From: Viscum album
Lineage: Eukaryota > Streptophyta > Magnoliopsida > Santalales > Viscaceae
DNA length: 64,000 nucleotides
Direction of reading: 5' to 3'
NCBI GenBank assembly: GCA_963277665.1
Contig: OY728122.1
Span: forward strand, 1,545,988,868-1,546,052,867
Of the stretch, positions 15,001 to 26,222 are shown one piece after another. How positions within the stretch are numbered: the first letter of the stretch is position 1; every line of letters starts with the position of its first letter. The notes below the pieces were generated by a model that worked only from the letters and a program-made list of their open reading frames with translations, did no database searches and was not told the DNA's origin. Both the position numbers and the translations under genes were made by a program.

Positions 15001-17588
15001 TTTTGGGTTTTACTAATTGTTTATGTCCAAAATGCATAGTGTGAGTAATGATAATCAATGTGGAAAATATATAATTATTTATTGGATGTCAAAACAATGA
15101 CCCCTTGTTTTTAATATTTTATTTCATAAGTTTATCCTAGGTCATTAAATATCATAATATATTCGAATTATTCATGAAATTTGAATAAATAAAATGTGAA
15201 TTAAACCAATAAGATCCTATGAGAGTGGTATATCAGGTGGGAATTAAGTAACGTTGTTGTGCACTAAGTTAATATTGATTCAATGTCCAATACACCCATT
15301 TTGGATTTATAAATCCTAGTTGAAACTATTCTAGATACACATCCACTTGTAGAATCTATAAAAGTATTTATTACTTTGAAAAACACATAAATGTTACACT
15401 ACCTAAATAGTAGGAAATTATCATATTTATAGATTTTTGAATAATTTCAGTCACAATCTTATGTTCTATTGTATAAATTTTCCTAAATCCAGTTCCCAAG
15501 AATTATAATTATTTTTTTCTGAAACCATCTATAAATCTCCTGACTTAGGTAGCCCAGATTTGGTGGTTGCTTTATTAAATTAGAACTAGATACGAGGAAT
15601 CCCATCCAGAAGGACCATATAGTTATTAGTATTAGAAACTATTTACATAATTGAATATCACATAATAATTGAAAACATTACTGAAAACATATTATTTTCT
15701 TATATATCACCATTATTCAATTTAGTATATCCTTTAAAATCAATCATAATAAAATTATAGGAATCTAATGGGGAGGAAACATATTAATGGTATTATCTCT
15801 AATTCATTTTAAGGGTATTGTTACATCAGATGGTATAATTGATAAATAAGGAATAATCAATACGAAATGGTAAATAACCTAATAAAACATTCCATTTAAT
15901 AAATTACAATACCATGAAGAATAATATGGAATCAAAAATGATGATAAAAAAAATTATATTTAAATAATCACGTGACAACAACAATTATCCATGGATATTA
16001 TATAAAATCAAATAAATATATGGATTTTGATAATTAATCTCAAAACGAAAGAATTCATGATGTTATAACTCATAACCATACTGTAAGGGACTAATTATTT
16101 GAGAGATTACATTAATTGGTAAGGCATCGACCAAATTCCAAAGCCAGTTTGTCTCAGGAGACATACTGATGATTCAAGGGGCTATAGTGGGACCCACCAA
16201 TCAAATACTTTGTACAATTCATTCAACATATTATAGGGGAGAGTCATAATAAATGTAAAAATTCATATTGAAAAGCGTGATTAAAAAATCCAAATTATTT
16301 ACTCAATAAATAAACATTATCAATAAAAACATTATTATTACAAAGATTTCATATGAATGTAAATACATTTCCCAATCAATAAACATAATCATAAACCATC
16401 CAAAGTACTATAGGGAATGATATAAAAATAGTACATCCCCATAAAACTAATCATAAAACATATAGAGAAATAATAATTATGGTAATGTTACAACATATTC
16501 CCAATATATCATAAGGTAAAATGAGGTTTTTTAACCATCTATTAATATAATTACCAAAAAAATTACATTAAAATATTATTGAGGAAAATATTCTAATCAA
16601 TTGGAAAATAACATTAAAAAATTTATGTTCATAAAATAATAGGAATAACATTTTTTATAAATAACCATATACAATTGTGAGGGTTGCTTCAAAATAATTA
16701 TTTTTTCAGGATGTTGTGAAATAATGTACATTCTATACATGATAAATCACTGAATCCTTTCACATTTTTGTAATAAAAGTATGAAAATTACCTTGTTTGG
16801 AAAAAGGCTTGATGGCCCCTTTAAAAAAATCAAATATTGGGTAAAAATTCCTTTTAAATTTAGTTTGAAAATATTTTTAGATAACATGATCATATAAGAA
16901 GAATTATTTTTGAAGGAAGGGAGTGAAAAAGTAGAATGTTATTGAAAATATTTTATTTATAATTTTTACTTCCAAAAAGAGGAAAATGTTTACATAACTT
17001 CAATGAATCAAGAATAACCATAAGAGAATAAAATTGATTAGTTTCATTCAAAAATTATTAAATAATTTACTTCATTGTAATTTAAAAAATAAACAATCTT
17101 ATTAAAAATTATATTGTTTAATAAACCCATACAAATATCTTAAACTGGATGTATGGATTAATCAATGGATTTATTGTCTATTTTATTTGTATATCCATAT
17201 AAAAAATTGGAAATAGAATATAAAATATTTAAAAAACATTATAAACTAAATCATAGAAATTTAATATAAATCAAGAATTAATATAATCTAATGATAAGAA
17301 ATTGAGTTATGAAATTTGTTACCAATTGGTAACTATCATGTAAAATAACCTTGGATGATGTAACACACTAGTTTTTCTATGAGGTATGGATCCTTTAATT
17401 TTCTTTTAAAAACCATTTGATATTTTCATTTTTCCTTCAACATAGAAATAAATCCTTTGGTAGGATCGTTCCATCATTAGAGGGAGGGTATAAAGAACCT
17501 GGTGTTTATCAACTTGTCAATTTCATGACGTGTATTAAATAAATGAATTTGATATAAGTATAAAATGTATATTAAATACATGAATGTA
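9051..17588. other. Decayed AT-rich intergenic DNA, no gene recognised
   Basis: Only short open frames (66 codons near 10050, 81 codons near 13768), none with a recognisable domain. About 11.8-12.9 kb is extremely AT-rich with long A and T runs. I found no paired LTR ends, primer-binding site, polypurine tract or SINE boxes that could be supported. Confidence 0.55.
11146..11161. repeat. (AT)n microsatellite
   Basis: An uninterrupted run of about eight AT dinucleotides inside an AT-rich belt. Simple-sequence repeat with no inferred function. Confidence 0.85.
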
Positions 17589-17593
17589 TTAGT
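17589..17593. repeat. Target-site duplication TTAGT (left), copia element
   Basis: TTAGT sits directly before the TGTTGGAG start of the left LTR. The identical TTAGT follows the right LTR at 58879-58883. A perfect 5-bp duplication across 41 kb proves both outer ends of one insertion. Confidence 0.93.
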
Positions 17594-19508
17594 TGTTGGA
17601 GCTGGTGAACTAGAACCAACTACATTGTACTTTATTCATTAATGAATACTTTATCACATATTGATTGTTCTGCGTGAAAATGCATGAGATAATGTCCTAA
17701 GGATAGCTGTTGCATTAAAGGGTCATAGTGGATCCCTACTATGATGAGAACACAGAAGTTCCATAACACTGTTCATGAATATATGTTCTATGGTTGGATG
17801 ATGTTATTTGAGGGACATAAATAATAAATGAAATTAAAGGTGAGGAATCATAAAACATTGAGGCACCTTCTCATGGGGTGCACCCATTGTAATATCTAGG
17901 AGGGTATTATAAGAATGAGACCCACCAATAGGAAATCCACCTTTCATAGTGTCATTAGATGTTCCTATCTACGAACATGTGTATTGGTCCTTAGATATTA
18001 AGATTATTATTAATCGGTATTACAACTCTTGTACTTAGATGTATTGACGAAAACTATGACGGCACACTGTTCGCAGTGAGGTACGATATGTTGGGTGCAT
18101 TACAAGTGATACTACATTAATTGATAACGCGAGAAAAGATTTGTCCCTTTTGTTCCATAACAGATATAGATATCTCAGGCCCATTGATGAAATTGATATA
18201 GCATAAATAAATCTGGGGCCATGATGAGAAATGTGCAAGTTCAATTCCAGAAAGTCAATGAAAGAATAATCAAGCACATGTGTTGATGGCACTATCATGC
18301 AACCTTCTTGAATCAAGATATTGAGACAAAGGGATTAAATTACACTGTATGTGATTGTATGAGGTGACACGTCAATTCGGCATAAACTTATTTCTATTGT
18401 TTTACTTGACACATTACTAGACAATAATCTTGGACTTTAGGCAAGCCCGCCTATTACAAATGAGAATGAGGCCTATAGGTTCACACACTAAGTGTATCCA
18501 AGTATCTCAAGTAGAATAAATATTATTCATATATGTGGTTTAATAATTATTCAAGGATGCCTAAATCATTTTAATGTTGGAGGAAGAAAAAAATAAAAAT
18601 AAGATATACACGCCTTGTACAGTGAATGTACATGTCGTGTAGTATTCATTTTGGAAGGAAAATGAAAACAAGAAATCCACGTCGTGCACATTAAATGTAC
18701 ACGCCGTGTAGTATTCATTTTGGAATGGAAATGAAAAACGAGTACATGCTGTGTATAAATGATTACATGCTGTGTAGTTTCATCAATCGGGATTTTGAGA
18801 AAAATAATATTGTTTTTTTAAAATGATATTTACTATATTCAGTAAGGACACATGTCAAGGAATTAATGATTTGACATGGGGGTTTTCAATAAGAGTTAAT
18901 GAATTAAATAAGATGCATAAAGTGTTTATTTATTTTCATCACTCTATAACCTCAAACCTGATTATAAATATCCTCACAAACACAACACTTTTACGTAATC
19001 ATTGTGCACAACAATTCTGGAGAATTCTATCAAGACTGAAAGAAATAATTCCTCCAATAACGCTCTCAAGACTGAGAGAGATCCTCCCCCATCAGATCAA
19101 GGTGATCTAAGGCAGAAAACCCAAGCAAAGAATTTTCCATGCTAGCACCCAGATATTCCTTTGGCGATGTCTAGAGATACGTGGAGCATGTGTGGATCAC
19201 CGATAGAGGAATCCAACACTTGTATTCTACAACGCAACAACCGATCACATCAGATTGTGACTGGAGTCATCAAAAGAGAAATAATTTCATCTAGGTAATT
19301 CTTGTCAATTAATTAAATTAATTATAACCAACATATGATGATCCTCTTTTGTGGTTTTGTGACTATTCTTATTATTTGTCTATTTCTGTGATTCTACCCA
19401 TGGAGTCCGGCATTTATTGTCATATTTATCCCAGATTTATCATTTCTAATGACAAAATTCCATGTGGGAGCATCCACCAATGATCTTCCATTCCACTCGT
19501 AACATACA
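17594..19508 (+). repeat. Copia 5' LTR
   Basis: It begins TGTTGGAG and ends CATACA, giving the expected TG...CA ends, and is followed after two bases by a primer-binding site. It matches the 3' LTR over its first 295 bp (17594 onward against 25573), then over 17886-18575 against 58075-58760, then over about 19400-19508 against 58771-58878. About 0.8 kb (18576 to about 19390), including a 3-copy repeat, has no counterpart in the 3' LTR. Length is about 1.9 kb. Confidence 0.93.
18607..18782 (+). repeat. Three tandem 65-69-bp repeats with TACACG-type dyads in the copia LTR
   Basis: Copies begin near 18608, 18677 and 18742. Each holds one or two near-palindromes of the form TACACGCCGTGTAGT, TACATGTCGTGTAGT or TACATGCTGTGTAGT. 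The first two copies also share the spacer AGTATTCATTTTGGAA. The same dyad recurs in the leader downstream. The block is absent from the 3' LTR. Confidence 0.8.
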
Positions 19509-19510
19509 AG

Positions 19511-19523
19511 TGGTATTAGAGGG
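19511..19523 (+). promoter_or_regulatory. Copia primer-binding site (tRNA-iMet type)
   Basis: TGGTATTAGAGGG lies two bases after the LTR end. It matches the standard plant TGGTATCAGAG site, complementary to the 3' end of initiator tRNA-Met, with one C-to-T change. Its position fixes the 3' boundary of the 5' LTR. Confidence 0.85.
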
Positions 19524-21666
19524 AGTCTTATTATTGATTTTATTTATTTAGTTTTTTGTTGGTGATTTACAGATTTAAAAATATAGTCGTTTCAATTCTA
19601 TTTAATCATTATTAAATCCAAATCTTGAGATCTGTTCCTCCTCTCTTGTTTCTCGTTCACCTTACTAAAAATATTTCTTTCTTTTGTTATTGATTAAAAT
19701 AAAATAGAGGATCTCATCCAGAGGTTCCAAATGTTACTGGCCATAAAACACCAGAATACACAGCGTGTATTCGGAATTACATGCCATGTAGTCTAGGATC
19801 AATGCATTGGACTTATCGACCAAATCAGGCCATGTAAATGGAACCTACCAAAGTCATAAATGACACCATGTGTTGGCCAGGAACAGGTGGCACACGGTTT
19901 CCAAATCACACTCTGTGTGGTGCACTGAGCATGACGTGTGGTCCCTTTGGGTTAGGGTTGGACTATGTACCTCGTACATGGCTTGTCCATCCGGAATCCA
20001 TGTAACACAGACATGACGCAGCATGTGTCCCACTAAACATGCCATGTACTCTAAAAATTTCTGATGTACTAAAAACATGACACGTCCCCAGGGGTGTTCA
20101 TCAGATGGACAATGAACAAAAGTACACGCTGTGTAGTCAGAAGTACACATCCCATACTCATCCAAAATTTTCAGATTAATTAAAATTTAATATTATATTA
20201 TACCAACCCTTGAGACGTGTACCATAGTACAAGCATAATGCTAAATCAAAACATGTGATATGTGTTATATGTATATGTGTTTATTTTAATATCTACATAA
20301 ATTGGAATTCAACGGCTTTCTCAAAGGTTTAAGTTACATACAAAGATAAATTTAGATATTTTTTTTTAAAATTACAATGGATGAAAATCTCAGGGATATT
20401 CATAAATAGGATTAAAGATAAATGGATTGAATAATTAAAGATCATTAATTGATTCGAGCATGATTTATCATAAACAAGAACGATTAAAGAATTGAATTCA
20501 AGTTTTATTTATGCGTAAATATCGTTTCTTGTATGGATGATCATGAGATAGAACAAGACATTTTTATGTGAATGGTTTCTTTTAATTAATTTATTTAAAT
20601 TAACTTTGATAGTCTGGAAGCCTTATCCTCATTAATATGTATGGACCATGAGCCCAAGGTTTCTTTTATGTAAAAACACCATTTTACCCCTCACCTGCAT
20701 GTGAGATAAAATCATATGTAATGGACAGAGCTCCCAAGCTAGTGGAGGTGGCTCAAGTCAGGCGAAACCAATCCAAGGATATACAAAGGTGGATAGGTAG
20801 AAAGCTGTAAACACAAACCTGAAAGATTCAAGGTGTTTCTCCCTTAGGTCTTGGGATATTTTTTTCAACCACAATATAAACAAACCAATAGAACATGCTC
20901 ATGATCATACCATTTAGATTATTTCTGTCAGTTTCCTGGTTTATTTATTGTGGGTATGTTTTCACGGTCACATAATTAACGAATTAAACAAGCATGCATG
21001 ATGAAACTAAAATAAGACCAGCATATGTGTAAAATATTATCTCAGACATGGTAAATTACATAAGTATATCCCACTTAATGTTAACAAGCATGTAATCAAA
21101 GATAATAAAATGGAAATTTACATATATGGATAAAATCTCTCAAAGAAATATTAAGTCATTATTTCCATCCATAATTTTGGTTAGAATAGATGCAAATGTC
21201 AAAGTTATTGACCAACCTTAGTAGGGGTGCTTTCAAATATCGAGAAATTCTAATTCAAGGTTTTGGGTTGACTTGACAGGGTTCACATAAAGGGATTACT
21301 GCCACTGCAGGACTTGTTGTGACAAAGAAGCAATGGTTATGGAAATCGAAAATAAAAGGATTTTAGGATTAGGAGTCCACTCAAAGGATCAAGGAGCTGC
21401 GGGTTAATGCATATGTCTTTTGGAATGACTACCTAAAACCCTTCATGTTGCTTGAGAAACCCTAGTTGGGGTAATGCGAAGTGAAATATGAATCCTTAAA
21501 AGTAGAATATTTAGGAAACAAAATATTTCGATGTTAATGGTGAGGGATATTGGATTTCGATTAAATAGTGGGAGACTAATAAGTATTAATTTATTTATTT
21601 GTCTCAGTTTTATCACAATAAAGTAATAATCCTTTTCTCATATTAATTTTTATAAATGTCAAGAAA
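19524..21666 (+). other. Copia untranslated leader
   Basis: About 2.1 kb between the primer-binding site and the gag start, with no recognised coding domain. About 19740-20165 carries a dozen degenerate dyads such as TACACGCTGTGTAGT and ACATGCCATGTAGT, the same family as in the LTR at 18607-18782. This stretch is clearly richer in G and C than its surroundings. A 103-codon minus-strand frame over it is a by-product of that composition. Confidence 0.7.
19740..20165. repeat. Cluster of short GTGT/ACAC dyad repeats in the copia leader
   Basis: Near-palindromic motifs occur near 19755, 19770, 19832, 19862, 19910, 19930, 19965, 20013, 20036, 20075, 20123 and 20141. Typical forms are ACATGCCATGTA, ACACGCTGTGTA and TACCTCGTACA. 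They are not evenly spaced. Comparable ACACGGCCGTGT-like dyads are common in plant retrotransposon leaders (recollection, not checked). Confidence 0.6.
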
Positions 21667-22490
21667 ATGACTTCAAACAACTCATTGAGAACCACACTCA
21701 AGAAGGAAAACATTCTCACCGGCACCAATTTCAAAGAGTGGTAGAGGCATTTATGCGTAATCCTGCACCATGAGAAGAAATTATATGTACTGGAAGAACC
21801 TATTCCAGTTGCACTTGGGAAAGAGGCCAGTGATGAGGAATTATCTCACTATATGAAACAAATGGATGGTGCCACATATGTACAGTGTTTCATGTTATCG
21901 ACCATGTCTAATGAGCTCTTTAAACAACATGAAATCATGGATGCATATAGCATGATGTATCACCTTAAGGATCTCTACCAAGAGAAGGTGAGACATGAGA
22001 GATATCAGATCTCCAATGCTTTGATTACAACTAAGCTTAGAGAGTATGTACCAGCTGGGCCTCATGTAGTCAATCTTATTGGCTACATTGAATGCTTATA
22101 AATCTTAGGGATTAAGTTCCAGGATGAGTTGGGTACAGATCTTATCCTATCATCACTGTCCAAGACCTTCTAATGCTTTATTATCAACTACAACATGAGA
22201 AACCATGATAAGAGTTTATCAGATCTTCTGATCTTAATTCACCAGGTAGATAAGGACATGGGGCGTAACAAACCCGAAGTCCTTATGGTGAATAAATAAA
22301 GGAAGGACTAGGAAAAGGGGGAAAATACTTATAAATGGTCTAAATCCCATGAGTGTTGTACCTCTAAGAAGGGGATGATCCAGTGGAAGGGCAAGGAATG
22401 GGAAGCTTTATGTTTTGCATGTGGAAAGAAAGGCCACAAGAAGAGGAACTGCACCCAGAATCATGGGGATGCAAAAGGTGAAATCATTAT
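21667..22490 (+). pseudogene. gag: Copia gag remnant with one CCHC zinc knuckle
   Basis: Gag forms the retrotransposon's cytoplasmic particle and packages its RNA. The likely start is ATG 21667, whose first residues (M-T-S-N-N-S-L) lead into the usual copia opening ending in F-K-E-W. The frame is soon interrupted by TAG (about 21742) where Trp is expected, and has more stops at about 22100, 22171 and 22297. An open stretch at 21853-22101 contains the conserved region around L-K-D-L-Y. The zinc knuckle C-F-A-C-G-K-K-G-H-K-K-R-N-C (22411-22452) is intact and fits C-x2-C-x4-H-x4-C. The family assignment is secure; it cannot make a full protein. Confidence 0.88.
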
Positions 22491-22499
22491 CGAGTGTAA

Positions 22500-22569
22500 T
22501 CATTCCATTTCTACACATTGGTTGTTAGATACAACTTGTGGGGCTCACATCTATATTCAAATGCTGTAA
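22500..22569 (+). pseudogene. Copia aspartic protease fragment
   Basis: Downstream of the zinc knuckle the frame reads W-L-L-D-T-T-C-G-A-H-I (about 22519-22551). It matches the start of the copia aspartic protease (W-x-x-D-S/T-G-A/C-x-x-H), which cuts the Gag-Pol polyprotein. The catalytic D is present but the essential G of D-T/S-G has become T, so the active site is ruined. A stop follows at about 22567, and the remainder of the domain to 22900 is readable only in short pieces. Confidence 0.75.
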
Positions 22570-22889
22570 CCAATTATATTTAGGATAATTTCAAGTGAAG
22601 AGGTGGATCTTTGAGCGGCCAATGGTGCGAGGCTGGCTGCATTATGCTTTGGCGATTACCACCTCTCATTGACTACTCAGATGATTTTTGTTTTACAAAA
22701 CTCTTATTATGTGCTTAGTGTTACCAAGAAAAAAATTTATGTATCTTGTTTGGATATGGATAGATTTTTTTTGGAATAAGTGTTTTCTATTTTATAAGAA
22801 CAAAGTATGTTATGGTATGGCGCATTTAAATAATGTTTTTTATGTATTAAATTACGAAAACCAAGTGTTGGAAATCGATAATGAAACAG

Positions 22890-24034
22890 ACTCACATGAC
22901 TCATATATCAACCAGTTGTGGAATCACAGTCTAGGTCATGTAAACGGGAAGCACTTGACAAAGCATTGAAAAGGTGGCTATTTAGACTATACTGAGCTAA
23001 AACCACAAGATAGATGTCATACTTGTTTACAAGGAAAAATGACCAAGCCACCTTTCAGTGGACATGATGAAAGGGCCATAGAGATTCTAGGGTTTGTGCA
23101 CACGGATGTTTGTAGACCATATATAGTAAAGCTAGAGGTGGATATTCTTACATCCTAACTTTTTACTGATGATTTGAGTAGATCTTCATATGTCTAATTA
23201 ATGAGGTATAAGTCAGAAGCCTTATATAAATTTAAGGAATTCAATAATGAATTAGAGAATCAGATTGGTAAGATGATAAAGAAGCTTCGATCGGATCGAG
23301 GTGGAGAATACCTAAACCTAGAGTTCATTGGTCTTCTACGAGAGTACGAGATTCTATCTCAGCTCACTCCTCCTTATACACCACAGTGGAAGGGTGTTTG
23401 GTAAAGGAGGAACTGCACCTTGTTGGACATGGTGAGGTCGATGATGAGTCATGCAGATCTTCCATTATCCTTTTGGGGATATTCCTTACAAACTGCAACA
23501 TACACATTAAACCAAGATCCAAATAAGGCAGAAAATGGAATTCCCCCTGAGTTATGGAATAAAAAGAAACCTATTTTTTTGTACACTCGTGTGTGGGGAT
23601 GTGAGGCGTTTGTTAAGGCATTATTAGGCAACAAACTAGCACAGTGGGGCACGATGTTTATCTTTATAGGATATCCCAAGGAAATAAAAGGATATTATAT
23701 ATATAACCCTTCAGACAAGAATGTGATTGTTTCCAAACAAGCCATCTTTCTTGAAAGGGAGCACATCCTCAAAAAGGATAGTGGGATCAATATTGATATT
23801 GATGAAGTTAATGCTCATGATACACATGATTTTTTAAAAGAACAAGTTCCACAAGTCCCCATGGAAGAGGTTCCAGAAACACAAGTACTGCATAGGAGCT
23901 CAAGAGAGGTAAGGGAACCAGAGAGATTTGGATTCTTAGTCACTGAGGATGGTGAATCATTATTGTTGGAAAATGATGATCCTCTCTCCTATAAGAAATT
24001 AGTAGAAATCTCAAAAGCTTCAAGATGGATATAA
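22890..24034 (+). pseudogene. Copia integrase remnant, catalytic Glu lost
   Basis: Integrase inserts the cDNA into the host chromosome. The HHCC zinc domain is recognisable at about 22915-23045: H-S-L-G-H, and after a stop C-H-T-C-L-Q-G-K with K-P-P-F. The core follows, with H-T-D (Asp codon 23105-23107) and S-D-R-G-G-E-Y (Asp codon about 23294-23296). The third catalytic residue, in G-V-S-E-R-R-N, is replaced by stop TAA at 23402-23404. The long open part from 23420 to 24034 (M-V-R-S-M-M-S, W-G-C-E, G-Y-P-K-E) is the C-terminal half and the link to reverse transcriptase. Confidence 0.92.
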
Positions 24035-24841
24035 TCTATGAATTATAAGATGGATTCCATTTATCATAACCAGGAATGGGTTCTAGACGATGATCTAGTT
24101 GATGTAAATCCTATTGGATGCAAATTGGTATTGAAAAGAAAACTGGAAAAGGAAGGTCATGTTAGCACCTATAAAATAAGGGTAGTGGATAAAGGATTCA
24201 GACAGCGTTAATGAATTGACTATGATGAAACCTTGTCACCAGTTTCCATGTTTAAATCTATAAGAATCATACTTTCCATAACAGCTTACCATGACTAAAA
24301 GATTTGGAAAATGTATTTCAAAACAACATTCCATAACAGGATCCTTCAGGAAGATTTCTATATGACACAAACAGAAGGATTTGTTACACCAGGTGAAGCC
24401 AAATGGTTTTTCAAGTTACATAAATCAATTTATGGATTAAATAAAGCATCCAGGTTGTGGAACATATGATTTTATGAAGACATAATGGAATTTGGTTTCA
24501 TTAAGAACGAATGTGAGCCATGTGTTTTTAAGCGGTTTAAGGGGAATGCAGTCATTATCCTAGTAGTTTATGTTGATGAAATATTTCTTATTGGAAATGA
24601 TGTACCAGTCTTACAGTCAGTTATGGAATGGTTGAACAATAGTTTCTCCATGAAGGACTTGGGTGAAGCATCCTACATTCTGGGGATCAAAATCATTTGT
24701 TATAGATCCAAGAGGGTACTTGGACTATGTCAGGGTGCATACATTTACCTGATACAAAAGAGATTTAGTATGGAACAATCCATGAAAGGATTGGTTCCAG
24801 TGTCATATGGCCTATATAATTCTAAGAAAATTTGTCGTTAG
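24035..24841 (+). pseudogene. Copia reverse transcriptase remnant, YVDD changed to YVDE
   Basis: Reverse transcriptase copies element RNA into DNA. The opening W-V-L-D-D-D and the segment N-P-I-G-C-K-L-V-L-K-R-K match the copia RT start. Y-D-E-T-L-S-P-V follows a stop near 24209. The first catalytic segment (normally M-D-V-K-T-A-F-L) is mutated around 24310-24330, losing its Asp. S-I-Y-G-L-N-K-A-S-R-L-W is well kept. The metal-binding Y-V-D-D is Y-V-D-E at 24569-24580. D-L-G-E-A-S-Y-I-L-G-I follows. Several stops interrupt the frame, so it is certainly inactive. Confidence 0.93.
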
Positions 24842-25552
24842 AAACAACAATAGAAAGATAGAATGAGTAAGATCCCATACACTTCATCTATAGGATCCAT
24901 CATATATTCCATGATATGAACTAGGCATGATGTTTCCTATACACTGATCATGGTAGGCAGATATCAAGAAGATCCAGGAGAACTGCATTGGACTGATTTT
25001 AAGACTATCCTTAAGTATTTGAGAAGAACTAAGGATAAATTACTGGTGTATGGAGGAGATGAGGAGCTTATCATCATATGGAATGATGATGCTGGCTTTA
25101 AAATAGAACAGAAAAATCTAAAGTCGCTATCTAGATATGTTTTCTATCTCAATGGAGGAGCTTTGAGTTGGAAGAGTTTAAAGTAGCCAGTTGTTGCCAA
25201 TTCTACAGTGGAGTCCAAATATATATCAACTTCTGATGTAGCAAAGGAAGTCATCTGGATTAGGAACATTTTCTAGGAGCATGATTTGGTGTCTAGTAGT
25301 AATGATCCTATCACATTGTATTGTGATAATATAACAGCAGTGGTTCTTTCAAAATAACCAAGGTTACATCAACGGATAAAGCATATAATTTGGATGTATC
25401 ACCTCTTGAGGGATTTCTGTCAAAGGAGTGAAGTTGCAGTGAGCAGAGTGTCCAAAGAAGAGAATGTGGTAGTCCCCATGACTAAAGGCCTATCTCAGGA
25501 GAAGCATGAATATAATGCGAGAGATAGTGGGTTGAAGGTTGTTAGTAGTTAG
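24842..25552 (+). pseudogene. Copia RNase H remnant and end of pol
   Basis: The frame continues with P-Y-T-S-S-I-G-S-I-like text at 24876 and a 78-codon open part at 24950-25186. It then reads S-T-V-E-S-K-Y-I-S (the usual S-T-x-E-A-E-Y position), A-K-E-V-I-W, L-Y-C-D-N and H-Q-R-I-K-H-I. These are the signatures of the copia RNase H, which removes the RNA strand during cDNA synthesis. Stops occur at about 25184, 25274 and 25358. The pol frame ends at TAG 25550-25552, eight bases before the polypurine tract, as expected. Confidence 0.9.
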
Positions 25553-25560
25553 ATATAGTC

Positions 25561-25572
25561 AAAGCAGGAGTA
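25561..25572 (+). promoter_or_regulatory. Copia polypurine tract
   Basis: AAAGCAGGAGTA directly precedes the TGTTGGAG start of the 3' LTR. It is the expected position of the plus-strand primer. Confidence 0.8.
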
Positions 25573-25867
25573 TGTTGGAGTTGGTAGACTAGAACAGACT
25601 AATTTTTTCATTATTCATTAATGAATACTTTATCATATCTTGATTGTTCTTCTGAATGATAATTCATGTGACAATGTCCTAAGGATTGCTATATCATTAA
25701 AGGGTTATAGAGGGTCCTTGCAATGATGAGAACCAGGAAGTGCCATAACACTATTCTTTAATATATGTTCTATGGCCGGATGATGTTATTTGAGGGACCA
25801 AAATAATATAGGACATTAAGGGCGGGGACTCATAAAATATTGTAGAACCTTCTCATTGTGTGCACCC
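25573..25867 (+). repeat. Copia 3' LTR, first part (before the nested insertion)
   Basis: It starts TGTTGGAG and aligns with the first part of the 5' LTR from 17594. The alignment stops at CACCC (25863-25867) where the nested element starts, and resumes at 58070. The 5' LTR has CACCCATTGTAATATCT uninterrupted at 17881-17897, which proves the split. Confidence 0.95.
25863..25867. repeat. Target-site duplication CACCC (left), nested array
   Basis: CACCC precedes the TGTAACAACC start of the array. CGCCC follows its TCTACA end at 58070-58074. The uninterrupted 5' LTR carries a single CACCC (17881-17885), so this is a 5-bp duplication with one A-to-G change on the right. Confidence 0.9.
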
Positions 25868-25921
25868 TGTAACAACCCAAGATTTTATAAGATATATTCG
25901 TTTTAATTTCTTTCATATCTT

Positions 25922-26222
25922 CTGTTGTACGCTACACAAAGATTATCTTGCGCTATACGCAACACCGTATTAGCTTGCAGTATACGCAACACTAATCTTG
26001 GATCGTGTTACACACAATTTCAAGTTCGTTTTATAATAGTCATTCTACGCAACATTGAGTGTGTGTATATATATATATATTCAATGTATAAATGAAATAT
26101 GGTTGAATTTTTTTATACTAAACAACGAAGGATTCTTTCACAACATGCAACCCTGACTTGGCTTGCATTACACGCAATCGTGACCTTCCTCGATAGCGTG
26201 TGTTGTACGCAATACCAAGTTT
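25922..26222. repeat. Cluster of ACGCAA-type short repeats in LTR U3
   Basis: Eight variants of TATACGCAACAC occur near 25922, 25951, 25979, 26006, 26042, 26138, 26165 and 26200, within the first 355 bp of LTR 1. Equivalent clusters open every other LTR (from about 32764, 39634, 46503 and 53366). Several copies have lost the CpG (TGCAAC, CACAA). Repeats near an LTR end could be binding sites for integrase or for transcription factors; this is inference. Confidence 0.65.

Noticed and set aside
16115..16200. Possible second tRNA-like or SINE sequence (TTGGTAAGGCATCGACC followed by GATTCAAGG)
   Set aside because: No credible B box or terminator at the right spacing and no flanking duplication.
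19854..20165. 103-codon minus-strand frame in the copia leader
   Set aside because: It lies on the G/C-rich dyad cluster; His/Cys-rich by composition, with no family and no conservation evidence.
23449..23679. Minus-strand 76-codon frame inside copia integrase
   Set aside because: Shadow of the integrase frame, which has clear family motifs on the plus strand.
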